A stretch of 64,000 bases of DNA from Lysinibacillus sphaericus (GCF_001629735.1 NZ_CP015224.1:868001-932000); one strand, 5' to 3'; shown: positions 26,394-35,192, numbered from the stretch's first letter. Numbers and translations: made by a program. The notes: generated from the sequence alone by a model not told the origin.

Positions 26394-27404
26394 TTATTCA
26401 AGCAGGAGCATTTTCAGGTTTTTATCAATAAATTCAGAATCTGGCTCATGCTGTCCAATCCCTGCACAATGTCCCCACTTCGATTCAATAGGGAGGAAGC
26501 GCGCATTTGGCATATGTAGTGCATCATAATTATTGTCCTCTGGAGGAAAGAAAAGATCAGTACTTCCTGGCATGACCAATGCACGAGCTGTAATCTTGCT
26601 TAATGCAAGCTCGAAATCACCATCATACGTCGAATTGGCACTAATATTTCCAGTAATGCCGGTACGTAGCATGGAGATTAAATCATTGGCGTCAAAGCTT
26701 AAAAACACTTGATCCCAGTAATCCACGAGGTATTCCTCCAGCGTTTCATAGCCTTCTTGCTGATAGAGCTGTTCTAAATAATAAGCCTGTGAGAATCCCC
26801 AAGCTGCATAGACGCGTCCCATGGCAGCCAATCCCTCTTTAGGTTGCTCGGTGTAAAAACCATTTTTCCAGTTAGAATCAGCTTGAAGGGCAGCAATCAT
26901 TCCTTCAAATACAACCTTGGCATGGGGTCTAGTCATGGCAGTCCCTCCGAATGGAGCGATTCGTTCGACCATCTCAGGGTAACTTGCTCCCCATTGAAAG
27001 GTTTGTACAGCCCCTAACGACCAGCCAACTACGAGTGCTATTTTACTAATACCAAACTTTTGAGTAACCAATTGATGCTGTAGTCGCACATTATCATAAA
27101 TTGAAATGAGTGGGAAATTTGCTTGATGATAGGGCGCTGGTGTATTGCTTGGAGAAGAGGATAATCCATTGCCAAGCATATTCGGTATGATGATAAAATA
27201 CTTTTCTGGGTCCAGTGCCTTGCCAGTTCCGATTAACCATTCATTATCAGTATGCAAGCCTGCAAACCATGTAGGATAAACAATGGCATTATTCTTTTCC
27301 GCATTTAGTGTCCCGTATGTTTGATAGGCAAGAACAGCATTTGGCAGTATGTCACCTGATTGTAGCTGAATGTCTCCCAGTTCATAAAGTTTATAATCTT
27401 TCAT
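26394..27404 (-). CDS. Alpha/beta-fold hydrolase of the homoserine O-acetyltransferase (MetX)-like family
   Basis: This 336-residue protein has the MetX-like opening (AYQTYGTLN), a nucleophile elbow GWSLG with Ser near 128, Asp in GSTDLFFPPED near 286 and His in KWGHCAG near 315, so the triad is complete. True MetX has GGSMGG at the elbow; the GWSLGA seen here and the lack of met neighbours argue for a hydrolase or acyltransferase of other specificity. It is divergent from a LysR gene, which may control it. Confidence 0.78.
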   Translation of the reverse strand: MKDYKLYELGDIQLQSGDILPNAVLAYQTYGTLNAEKNNAIVYPTWFAGLHTDNEWLIGTGKALDPEKYFIIIPNMLGNGLSSSPSNTPAPYHQANFPLISIYDNVRLQHQLVTQKFGISKIALVVGWSLGAVQTFQWGASYPEMVERIAPFGGTAMTRPHAKVVFEGMIAALQADSNWKNGFYTEQPKEGLAAMGRVYAAWGFSQAYYLEQLYQQEGYETLEEYLVDYWDQVFLSFDANDLISMLRTGITGNISANSTYDGDFELALSKITARALVMPGSTDLFFPPEDNNYDALHMPNARFLPIESKWGHCAGIGQHEPDSEFIDKNLKMLLLE

Positions 27405-27543
27405 GTGAAAAACTCCTTTTTGTCATTAAAGATGGGATAGATGGTCTTTCTTGTCATTACTCTACGAGAATGCTATTGTGAAGTCAAAGAAACGTTTTTG
27501 AATAAAACATTCATTTTTTTTGAATCATGGGGTGAACTATACA

Positions 27544-28425
27544 ATGGAATTGCGTCAATTAAAGACCTTTTATACACTCGCTTCAACACTCAACTTTAGC
27601 CGCGCTGCAGAGGTGCAAAACTATGTTCCATCCACGGTTACGATGCAAATGAAGGCATTGGAAGAGGAACTAGGTGTAAAGCTGGTGGACAGATTAGGAA
27701 AAAAAGTAATCTTGACTGATGCGGGTAGACGTTTTCTAGATTATGTAGTCCGTATATTGAGTGAACTTGAAGAAGCGGAGCATGCGGTTAAGCAATCTGG
27801 CGAAATGACGGGGACGTTGGTCATTAGTGCAGATGAAACGTTGTGTACGTACCGCCTGCCTGCTATACTGCGTCTGTTTCGCTTACGATATCCAGGAATT
27901 CGGCTTATTTTTAAGCCGCTGTCACATGCGAACTTGAAACAAAGTTTGCGAGAAGGGGACGCGGACATTATTTTTATGCTAGATGAGGACAAGCACGAGA
28001 TTGGGTTTTGCGGAGAAAAAATGCAGGATGAGTCCTTTTATATTTTGGTAGCGCCTGATCATCCATTAGCTTCACGTACTGAATTGGACATTGAAGATTT
28101 TAATGGGGAGACCTTTTTACTGACGGAGAAAGGGTGTTCCTATCGCACATTTTTTGAGCGAAGTCTTTCTCAAAAGGGCATGGGGGGAATTACGGAATTG
28201 GAATTTAACAGTGCGGAGGCGATTAAACAATGTGCGAAAATAGGGATGGGCATCGCCATCTTGCCTGAAATGGCTGTGACAGCAGAATTGAGTAGGGGGG
28301 AACTAGTCTCGTTGCCGTGGGATATGTCGGCCACATCGTTTGCCACCCAAATGTTTTGGCATGAAGAAAAGTGGATTTCGCCTGCCATCCAAGCTTTTTT
28401 AAACTTGGCACGAGACTTTGCTTGA
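27544..28425 (+). CDS. LysR-family transcriptional regulator
   Basis: This 293-residue protein has an N-terminal winged HTH (MELRQLKTFYTLASTLNFSRAAE, then VTMQMKALEEELGVKL) and a periplasmic-binding-like co-inducer domain. GGGGTGA lies 8 bases before the chosen ATG. It is divergent from the MetX-like gene with a 139-base shared control region, the usual arrangement for a LysR regulator and its target. Confidence 0.9.
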   Translation: MELRQLKTFYTLASTLNFSRAAEVQNYVPSTVTMQMKALEEELGVKLVDRLGKKVILTDAGRRFLDYVVRILSELEEAEHAVKQSGEMTGTLVISADETLCTYRLPAILRLFRLRYPGIRLIFKPLSHANLKQSLREGDADIIFMLDEDKHEIGFCGEKMQDESFYILVAPDHPLASRTELDIEDFNGETFLLTEKGCSYRTFFERSLSQKGMGGITELEFNSAEAIKQCAKIGMGIAILPEMAVTAELSRGELVSLPWDMSATSFATQMFWHEEKWISPAIQAFLNLARDFA

Positions 28426-28491
28426 AGTTTAATCACAATAAACAATTTAACAATGACTCTCTCAATTTTCACAATCAATATTTTCTTTATC

Positions 28492-28720
28492 AATACATTA
28501 GGTTATAAAGATAATCCGTTTACAATGATTGTAGGTGTTCAATCAAATAGTAAATATAGACCTGTATCAAGTGTAGAGTTTGGATTTAAACCTGAAAACA
28601 GCATTTAGAGAAATAGCTAATCAAATAGTAACCACCGTGGAACGAGATGTAATGTGGCTAGAACCAAGATTATTCTGTAAGATAAACAAACACAAGGTCT
28701 TTAAGATTCGTTTCATTTAA
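28492..28720 (+). pseudogene. Remnant of the 3' end of an ATP-dependent DNA ligase gene
   Basis: Two frames joined by a shift near 28605 read GYKDNPFTMIVGVQS, then SSVEFGFKPEN, then AFREIANQIVTTVERDVMWLEPRLFCKI. The order (GYxxxxFxxxVG, EFGxxPE, LEPRLxC) is that of the C-terminal OB part of phage/LigD-type ATP-dependent DNA ligases. No start, nucleotidyltransferase domain or ribosome site is present. It marks the left part of the accessory island. Confidence 0.5.
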
Positions 28721-28782
28721 AGGGTTTAATTTAGAAGTTAATGAGCTTTAAAATACGAAATTAAGTAAAGGGTGGTATTTAT

Positions 28783-29172
28783 GTGTTAAGAAAAATAATT
28801 ATTATTTCATTTGCATTGATTTTTCTATGTGTGGGATGTTCTAATGATACAAAGAAAATTATTTTAGAGATGGCTGATGAAAATGGAGATTTTAAAGAAA
28901 GTTTAGAAATCCTAGATAAAGATCAAGTCTCAATAATAAATAAAATTCTTACTAAAGTTAAATGGAAAGAAAAAAGTAAAGAGTCATTTGGACTATTAAA
29001 GTTTAGAATGTCTTTTGATTTTATAGACCCTGATAAGGAGTTGAAGTCTTCTTATTATTTAATCTATGTCAATTCAAAAGAACAAGTAACTCTGGTAGAA
29101 AATGATATGAAATATACTAAATTATCAAAAGAAGAATCAAAAGAATTACTTGAAATACTAGCAAATAAATAA
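28783..29172 (+). CDS. Small lipoprotein, function unknown
   Basis: This 129-residue protein has a type II signal peptide (hydrophobic FALIFLCV, then the lipobox VGC with Cys near residue 19). The mature part is hydrophilic with a YYLIYVNSKEQVTLVENDMKY beta-rich stretch. AAAGGGTGG lies 6 bases before the GTG start. No family was recognised. It is AT-rich like the whole island and stands alone. Confidence 0.65.
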   Translation: MLRKIIIISFALIFLCVGCSNDTKKIILEMADENGDFKESLEILDKDQVSIINKILTKVKWKEKSKESFGLLKFRMSFDFIDPDKELKSSYYLIYVNSKEQVTLVENDMKYTKLSKEESKELLEILANK

Positions 29173-29810
29173 CTTAAAGGACAAAGATAGTGAAATTAAA
29201 AATCAATACATTTTTAATGAATGAAGAACAAATGCTTTAATGAAAGAATATTGATTTTTCAAAACTAAATGTTCACAACTATTGAGAGAGTCTTAAATGA
29301 CTCTCTTTTATGCAATAATATTTCCCATTAAATAAAACTAAAAGATAGATTATCTATTCAATAGCATGTTGTTCCTAAAGAGAGAAACTATAGCTTGATA
29401 AAGAAATGAAAGGAGAGCAGCAAAAGTTATCAAGACCTAAATTGAAAAAAAGTAGATAAAATAAAGAGCATAACATATTAGTCATATAAAATATGTTATG
29501 CTCTCGATTTTTAACTAAAATAACGGACCACTGTTTCACATTAAAGAATATTTTGTTGCTCTACTATCTGGTACCAATCAGTTTTAAGAAAGTCATTCAT
29601 CATATACTAACCCTCTACTAAACCCACTAAACTGTATTACTTGCTTATCATCCGCCTTTTTAATGTCGTTAGGTAGAAATTTATGAGCTTTAAACACTCT
29701 TATACCTTCTTCGACTTGGAGATATGATACTTTTCCGACATCCAAGAGACTTTGTATTAGTTTTTCAATGTATAATATAAATGCAGCCTTTTCATCATAT
29801 TGTAGATTTA
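29173..29810. other. Gene-poor AT-rich stretch with decayed coding remnants
   Basis: It contains a terminator-like hairpin at 29285-29310 and a larger one at 29466-29503 (GAGCATAACATAT / ATATGTTATGCTC, then TTTTT). On the minus strand from about 29840 to 29593 an open frame without a start reads FILYIEKLIQSLLDVGKVSY, then VFKAHKFLPNDIKKADDK, ending YDE and stop. This looks like the C-terminal remnant of a real protein I cannot name. A 20-residue frame starting MMNDFLKTDWYQ overlaps its stop. Confidence 0.4.
29285..29312 (+). terminator. Terminator-like hairpin downstream of the lipoprotein gene
   Basis: AGAGAGTC pairs with GACTCTCT, followed by TTTT. Confidence 0.65.
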
Positions 29811-29890
29811 AAATAAAGTTGTACCGTTTATAAAAAAGATGTATCGTTTAAAATAAAGTTCTACTGTTTTTAAAAAAGTTGCACCATTTT
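29811..29890. repeat. Four tandem 20-bp direct repeats
   Basis: Four units of exactly 20 bases follow each other, consensus (A/T)AAA(T/A)AAAGTTG(T/C)ACCGTTT. They overlap the beginning of the decayed minus-strand frame. The period is not a multiple of three. Such arrays are found as iterons or as transposase-binding sites at transposon ends; here the role is unknown. Confidence 0.75.
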
Positions 29891-29994
29891 GTCTCTTTTG
29901 ATGTAAGAATTCTAAGTGAGTTTTAATCAAACTTTTTTATAAAAAATAACTCCTTCACAAAATTAAATCCATCCATTGTGATTAATCTTTTTTC

Positions 29995-30147
29995 AAAATG
30001 GATGGGTTTCTTCTATTGTAAAATCAGCATTTGTAGCACGGTTTTAATTAAACTTTATTTTAAACCAGCACAAAATGGATTCTTCTTATTTACCGTAAAA
30101 TACGGGTTTGTAAGGTGTTTTTAATTAAACTTTATTTCAAAGTAACA
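29995..30147. repeat. Two degenerate 77-bp tandem repeats
   Basis: Units 29995-30071 and 30072-30147 both run AAAATGGAT, TTCTTCT/TTCTTAT, GTAAAAT, GTTTTAATTAAACTTTATTT. A partial copy of the GTTTTAATCAAACTTT core is at 29920-29935. The core AAACTTTATTTTAAA is the reverse complement of a word in the 20-bp array just upstream, so the two arrays face each other. Confidence 0.65.
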
Positions 30148-30169
30148 AAAAGCTTTTATAATCGCCAAC

Positions 30170-30213
30170 AAAAAAAACGAACTATCCACCGAAAAGCTCG
30201 GAATAGTTCGGTT
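30170..30213 (-). terminator. Terminator of the protease operon
   Basis: On the minus strand CGAACTATTCC pairs with GGATAGTTCG, followed by eight T residues. Confidence 0.85.
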
Positions 30214-30287
30214 TTTCTATTTATCGTGTTTTGGTAATTTAGAGATTATTCGGCTTTATGAAGGAACCAATTAGTTATGTCCCAGCC

Positions 30288-30848
30288 TCACTTCTTTTTC
30301 TTACATTCAAATTTATATCCACCTGCTTTAGTTGCAGCTCCACCATCAGTGGTTCCTTTAGCTCCTGCTTTGTCCTTTGAATCAATTTCTGGATAACCAC
30401 CGTTAGCGTAACACTTATCAATTAGGGTCATTTTTTCTTTATGAGAAAAGTAAAGGGCAGAAAAGATAATACCACCAGCAACAATAATTGCACCAACTAC
30501 TATTGGAACAAACCAAACAATATTTGCGTGACCTAATTCTGTGTCGATTTTTATATCGTCCAAATTGTACCCGTTCTGTATCAAGATTTCATCAATTTCT
30601 TCATCGCTTAAATTTTTCAGATAATTTTTAACGTAATTTAATTCTTGATTCTCTAAATATGGATTTAAACTTAAAGCCTCTTCTTCAAATAAAACTATTT
30701 CGTGAGTTTTCACTGAATAGTAAGTAGAATTATTTATTGCATCATCTTTTGCTGCTACTTCATTTGCTTTAGAGATAGGAGAAGCGATTGCGCTAAATAA
30801 TAGTGTCAATATTAGCAATGGTACTAGTTTAAACATTTTTTTGATCAT
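30288..30848 (-). CDS. Exported membrane-anchored protein with C-terminal two-Cys motif
   Basis: This 186-residue protein has a signal peptide (about residues 1-28, cut near ISKANE), a helical acidic domain (LSDEEIDEILIQNGYNL), then one TM segment (about 109-132). A C-terminal tail reads CYANGGYPEI, then a Gly/Ala/Lys-rich linker, then YKFEC and four Lys. A motif of Cys, Asn-Gly, Tyr/Glu and a closing F-x-C is also present in the divergent 76-residue protein at 31782. It is the second gene after the subtilisin lipoprotein, 13 bases downstream, so it is a candidate substrate or partner. No family was recognised. Confidence 0.65.
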   Translation of the reverse strand: MIKKMFKLVPLLILTLLFSAIASPISKANEVAAKDDAINNSTYYSVKTHEIVLFEEEALSLNPYLENQELNYVKNYLKNLSDEEIDEILIQNGYNLDDIKIDTELGHANIVWFVPIVVGAIIVAGGIIFSALYFSHKEKMTLIDKCYANGGYPEIDSKDKAGAKGTTDGGAATKAGGYKFECKKKK

Positions 30849-30861
30849 AATAACATTCCTC

Positions 30862-31710
30862 TCATTTGTTTGTATTTTTGTTAAATATTAGTATATTTAT
30901 TACTCTACCATTAAAATTAAAAAATTCAACATTATCTTGTAAATAGATTTCTTTTTTGTCTATATTTTTATTTAAATAGATTGATAAAACACCCGTGAAG
31001 TTTGCCGAAGCTATTGATGAACCTTCGGTTCTTATATAATTTCCTTTGTTATTTTTAGCTATAACATCGACTCCTGGAGCAAAGAAATCTATTTTCCCTG
31101 TAGAAGAAAATCCAAATAACTCCTTATTTTTATCTATAGCAGCTACTGATATTACATTTTTATATTCGGCTGGATAATCGGATATATCACTCATAGTATC
31201 TCCACTAGAGGCTACTAGAATAATATTTTTTTTGTGGGCTTTATCTATACATTCTTTTAGCTGTTTGTTGTTTGTATTAAAACCTAGGCTCATATTGATC
31301 ACGTCAGCTTCATATTCTATTGCTTTAGATATTCCGTCACAAACGTTATTTATTGTGGTTTGTCCTTTATTATTAATTACCTGGATATCAAATAACTCTA
31401 CATTAGTATTAATACCTATTTTTTCATCAATAATAATACTAGCAATTTTTGTTCCATGATCGAATTCGTCATTAGTTTTATTTTCGTTTGTAATAACGTT
31501 ATAGCTTTTTGTGATAAGATTCTTTGCGAAATGTCTCTTATTTATACCACTATCAAGTATTGCTATTTTTATTTTTTTATCACCGTCTTCTTTAGAGTAA
31601 TTTCCAACATTCTGAATCTTTAAATTCCAGCTATCCTTGTTTTCATTGTTAGTACAAGCGTTTAAGAAAAATAAACTAATAAAACACATGAGAATTAACC
31701 TCGATTTCAT
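30862..31710 (-). CDS. Membrane-anchored subtilisin-family (S8) protease lipoprotein
   Basis: This 282-residue protein has a lipoprotein signal with lipobox LNAC (Cys near 19), and almost the whole mature part is one S8 catalytic domain. The triad is Asp in IAILDSGINKRH (about residue 53), His in DHGTKIASI (about 85) and Ser in EGSSIASANF (about 230); the oxyanion region VASSGD is present. No propeptide is visible, and at about 260 mature residues it is a minimal subtilase. It should act on the outer face of the membrane on nearby substrates. AAGGAAGGGA precedes the ATG. It forms an operon with the two-Cys membrane protein. Confidence 0.85.
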   Translation of the reverse strand: MKSRLILMCFISLFFLNACTNNENKDSWNLKIQNVGNYSKEDGDKKIKIAILDSGINKRHFAKNLITKSYNVITNENKTNDEFDHGTKIASIIIDEKIGINTNVELFDIQVINNKGQTTINNVCDGISKAIEYEADVINMSLGFNTNNKQLKECIDKAHKKNIILVASSGDTMSDISDYPAEYKNVISVAAIDKNKELFGFSSTGKIDFFAPGVDVIAKNNKGNYIRTEGSSIASANFTGVLSIYLNKNIDKKEIYLQDNVEFFNFNGRVINILIFNKNTNK

Positions 31711-31781
31711 AGAAATCCCTTCCTTTATTACAATATTTTGGGTAAAATCTAATTAATTATAGCTTAAAGGGGGAGATTTAT

Positions 31782-32012
31782 GTGAAGAATGTTAATGGGG
31801 ATTATAATTATATTCAAATTGCCATAATAATTGTTTTTACTTTGTTATTGGTATTTGCAATATTAATTGCTGTAAAAAGTTATTTTAATAACAAAGAAAT
31901 AGGCTTGCTTTCTTCAGGATGTTTGAAAAATGATGGAGAGTACGAATTAGTAATTACTAATAAGTTAACTCAGAGTTATGAGTTTTCTTGTAATGAGAAA
32001 GAGGAACAGTAA
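31782..32012 (+). CDS. Small membrane protein with extracytoplasmic two-Cys tail
   Basis: This 76-residue protein has a short cytoplasmic N terminus, one TM (about residues 11-34), then YFNNKEIGLLSSGCLKNDGE and a closing YEFSCNEKEEQ. The tail parallels that of the 186-residue protein (KE, C, N, G, E, then Y-x-F-x-C), so both could form a small disulfide loop outside the cell. AAAGGGGGAG lies 6 bases before a GTG start. It is divergent from the S8 protease, sharing a 71-base promoter region. Confidence 0.65.
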   Translation: MKNVNGDYNYIQIAIIIVFTLLLVFAILIAVKSYFNNKEIGLLSSGCLKNDGEYELVITNKLTQSYEFSCNEKEEQ

Positions 32013-32391
32013 AGATTCAATGAGTAGCGCTAACCATTCTTTTTCGTTTTTTGTCGGAGTTGTGTGAGGGGGAAATACAGGGGAAGTGACAACTATAAAT
32101 GGCAAATAATTTATTGGTGAAGCAGATCATAAGAACCTTTCATAAAGGGTGAGAGCAAGATTTGTTAAATTATACATGTTGCATTAATTTACGTGAATGA
32201 TGTGCCTGTGATGTACTATGAGAAATCCCTATGTCCTAACCGTCCGTAGAAAAAGGGCAAAATCTACTCAATTGAAGATTAGCCCTTTGTTTTATTTAAA
32301 TTTTTAGCGACCAAATAAGAAAATAGGTCATCTTTGTTTATACCTTGTTTAATTGAATATTCGGAGGATTTGCTTCATCCAGTTACTCCTT
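32013..32391. other. Intergenic region with a bidirectional terminator
   Basis: There is no gene. A hairpin AAAGGGC-AAATCT / AGATT-GCCCTTT at 32251-32298 has T runs on both strands. Confidence 0.5.
32251..32298. terminator. Bidirectional terminator
   Basis: AAAGGGC and GCCCTTT arms with inner AATCT/AGATT pairing; TTTT on one side and TTTTT on the other. Confidence 0.75.
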
Positions 32392-33514
32392 TCAGTCTTT
32401 TTTCTTTAGGTTAAATTCGGATTGTGCTTTATTCCAATCTTCCCGAATATCTTCATCCGAAGGATGTAGGTATAGGTTCATTGTCATTTGAATTTGAGAG
32501 TGACCTGATCGTTCTTGCACTTGTTTAATGTCCTTTGTTTTCTGATAATAGATGGTAGCGTGTGTATGGCGAAATAGGTGAGGGTGTAGGTTTATCCCTG
32601 TCTTCTTTTTTAAACGCTTAAATAAGGATTCTACGTTCCAATATTCCATCGGTTTCCCCACGTCTTTTCCTCTCAATTTTACAAAAACAAAGTTTGTGTC
32701 CAAATCTAATTCATCCAGCACTTCATACAAATAATCGTCATATAAATCCATTAAGCACTGGGATACATAAATTTCTCGCTCACCAGTCTTTAACATCGCA
32801 CCGTTTTCTGATTCTCCACGATCCACTAAACGAATTCGATGTCCCTTGCCATGATCAAAAATGAAATCCTCTATGAAAAGAGCGAGAGCTCCCCCCAATA
32901 CGCAATCCTGTTTCAAATAACAATTGAATTAAGAATCTATCTCGAATATTAGTAGTTGCTTCTAATACTTGCTGCACTTGTTCTTTTGTGAGTGTATCTA
33001 CTTTTTTTCGTGGTTCTTTTAATTTCAGTATGTTTCTGATAGAGGGCTTGTCCTTATTTATATGGTGTAAAAAACTCTTGTAATGTGAGTGTCCCCCTGT
33101 AAACACTTGCTTCATCAGCTTTTCCATTATGTCATTTTGCACTTCTTCATTACGGTAAAGGTAATCATAAAAGTTTACTATTACTGTAATTGTAAGGTTA
33201 ATTGTCTTTTCCGTTCGTTTTGCTTTCTCTTGTTGAAGGGGAATAACGTTTAAACTCTGATAAGGGCTTCTTAACCATCCCACAAAATCAACTAAATCTT
33301 CTAATCTAATGAACTTATAATCCTTATCTTTTTCCACTAAGTAGTCATAAAAATGCTTTAAGGAGTAACAATATGTCTTTTGAGTATTAGGGCTTTTTCC
33401 TGTCTTATCTAAATACTTTATATATTTCATCACTGGCATTACAGGAAACCCCTCTTGATCCAATAATATGTATCTCCTCTTGTTATTTTCAATGAGAACT
33501 TCTTGTACCCTCAT
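32392..33514 (-). pseudogene. tnpA: Tyrosine recombinase (Tn554 TnpA-like), frameshifted
   Basis: Two overlapping frames together encode a complete tyrosine recombinase of about 373 residues, close to the length of Tn554 TnpA-like proteins. The first part has a SAM-like core-binding domain and ends in LLFETGLRIG with the catalytic Arg. The second carries RHTHAT (HxxR box), SGHSQIQMTMNLYLH with His and the Tyr nucleophile. The frames meet at a run of six G on the coding strand (32891-32896); five G would restore the frame. The start has GGAGAG about 8 bases upstream. TnpB and TnpC companions of Tn554 are absent. A slippage mechanism or sequencing error cannot be excluded. Confidence 0.75.
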
Positions 33515-33600
33515 AGCACATCTCTCCGAAAAGATATTAACGCTCGGTCTAAAGACCTCACTACGCCTCCCGCTGTGGGCTACATCCTCCACCAAAAAAA

Positions 33601-33612
33601 GAACGTATGTTC
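33601..33612. promoter_or_regulatory. LexA (SOS) box upstream of the recombinase
   Basis: GAACGTATGTTC matches the Gram-positive LexA core GAAC-RNRY-GTTC fully; flanks A and T replace the usual C and G. It lies 87 bases before the recombinase start. Confidence 0.55.
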
Positions 33613-33678
33613 TTTAATATTTTATACATACTATACGATATTTTCAATATCTAATTAACAAATCTAATATATAAAAGA

Positions 33679-33720
33679 AAAGAGGATATATGCTCATATA
33701 TTGAACATAATATCCTCTTA
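33679..33720 (-). terminator. Terminator of the amino-acid ABC transporter operon
   Basis: AAGAGGATAT pairs with ATATCCTCTT; T-rich downstream on the minus strand. Confidence 0.8.
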
Positions 33721-33756
33721 TTAGTTTAGTCTATTTAACTATGTCCGCCCTCCTTT

Positions 33757-34503
33757 TTATTTTAGGTTCTTTTGTAAAAATGCCTTAGTTCGGTCGTTTT
33801 GTGGGTTTGTAAAGAAGTTATCGGGGTGGTCAGATTCGATAATTTGTCCATCATCCATAAAGACAACCTTATTGGCTACTTCACGCGCAAAGCCCATTTC
33901 ATGTGTAACGACAATCATAGTCATTTGGTCTTCAGCTAAGCTTTTCATGACCTTTAATACTTCTCCTGTCAGCTCAGGATCTAAGGCAGATGTTGGCTCG
34001 TCAAATAATAAAATTTGAGGGTTCATCATTAAAGCACGGGCAATTGCCACTCGTTGCTTTTGACCACCGGATAAATTAGCTGGATAGGCATTTGCCTTCT
34101 CGGAAAGTCCAATTTTTTTCAATAAATCTAGACAACGGCTCGAAATGGCTTCAGCTGATTCTTGTTTTAATAAGCGAGGGGCCATTTCAAGGTTTTGCTG
34201 CACTGTTAAGTGGGGGAATAGGTTAAAATGTTGAAAGACCATCCCCATTTTAGCTGTCAGGTTTTTGATTTCCTGTGGCTTGGCATACACGCCGTCCTGC
34301 ACAAGATAATCACCATCTACTAAAATGCTACCACCATCAATTTCCTCTAAATGAATTAAGCTTCGGAGCATGGTACTTTTACCAGACCCAGAGGGACCGA
34401 TTACCGCAATGACATCGTTCTTCTCTACAGAAAATGAAATTTGTTTAAGAACCTCGACTTGATTAAAAGATTTTTTTAAGTTGGTTACTGCCATCAATGC
34501 CAT
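33757..34503 (-). CDS. Polar amino-acid ABC transporter, ATP-binding protein
   Basis: This 248-residue ATPase has Walker [10 protein letters not shown], a Q-loop [13 protein letters not shown], signature LSGGQKQR, Walker [16 protein letters not shown] and the H-loop VTHEMGFA. It is of the GlnQ/HisP type and energises import of polar amino acids. ATG at 34503 is chosen because GAGGTGAT lies 4 bases upstream; a GTG nearer lies inside that site. It is the third gene of an operon with permease and binding protein. Substrate is unassigned; cystine or basic/acidic amino acids are possible. Confidence 0.93.
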   Translation of the reverse strand: MALMAVTNLKKSFNQVEVLKQISFSVEKNDVIAVIGPSGSGKSTMLRSLIHLEEIDGGSILVDGDYLVQDGVYAKPQEIKNLTAKMGMVFQHFNLFPHLTVQQNLEMAPRLLKQESAEAISSRCLDLLKKIGLSEKANAYPANLSGGQKQRVAIARALMMNPQILLFDEPTSALDPELTGEVLKVMKSLAEDQMTMIVVTHEMGFAREVANKVVFMDDGQIIESDHPDNFFTNPQNDRTKAFLQKNLK

Positions 34504-34514
34504 ATAGATCACCT

Positions 34515-35171
34515 CTATTCAAATTTAAAACGTTTTTCTAGCCATTTAAAGAATACGGTCAAGATCAGCGTCATGATTAAATAAATAGCACCAGCAATAA
34601 AGAAAGGTACAATCGTAAAGTCACGATTGACGGCTGTTTGCGCAAAATGTAGTAATTCTGGAACTGCTACAGCATAGAGTAGGGCTGTGTCCTTAATTAG
34701 CGTAACAGATTCATTCGATAAAGCTGGTAAGGCTACGCGGAACATTTGTGGCAAAATGACACGTGTTGTGGTTTGCCATTTTGATAAACCGAGTACTTGT
34801 GCTGCCTCATATTGTCCTTTATCGATGGCGAGTAGTCCACCACGAAAAATTTCAGCAAAGTAGGCAGCATAATTTAAAATAAAGCCAAGGCACGCGGCTA
34901 CAAAACGATCCAATACTAAATATTCACCGATTACTGGCAGCATAGGTAGACCAAAGCAAATTAATAATAATTGTAGCAATAGTGGTGTACCACGCATGAT
35001 ATAAATATACGTATGTGCAAGCCAAGAAAGTGGTTTAATGCGACTTTTCACTGCAAGTGTCAATAAAAAGCCAAATGGAATCGATATAAGAATGGCGATG
35101 AAAAACAGGATAACGGTCATTTTCGCGCCCTCTAGCATCGGCCATATCATAGTTTGCCAGTAATCTGTCAT
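34515..35171 (-). CDS. Polar amino-acid ABC transporter, permease
   Basis: This 218-residue permease of the HisM/GlnP family has about five TM segments and the EAA loop [21 protein letters not shown] in the second half. GGAGGGA precedes the ATG. It is the second gene of the operon; a strong hairpin separates it from the binding-protein gene and may set different mRNA levels. Confidence 0.92.
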   Translation of the reverse strand: MTDYWQTMIWPMLEGAKMTVILFFIAILISIPFGFLLTLAVKSRIKPLSWLAHTYIYIMRGTPLLLQLLLICFGLPMLPVIGEYLVLDRFVAACLGFILNYAAYFAEIFRGGLLAIDKGQYEAAQVLGLSKWQTTTRVILPQMFRVALPALSNESVTLIKDTALLYAVAVPELLHFAQTAVNRDFTIVPFFIAGAIYLIMTLILTVFFKWLEKRFKFE

Positions 35172-35192
35172 AGTGATGTCCCTCCAAAGAGA

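Noticed and set aside
29811..30147. CRISPR array
   Set aside because: Units are contiguous or degenerate with no unique spacers of constant size, and no cas genes are present.
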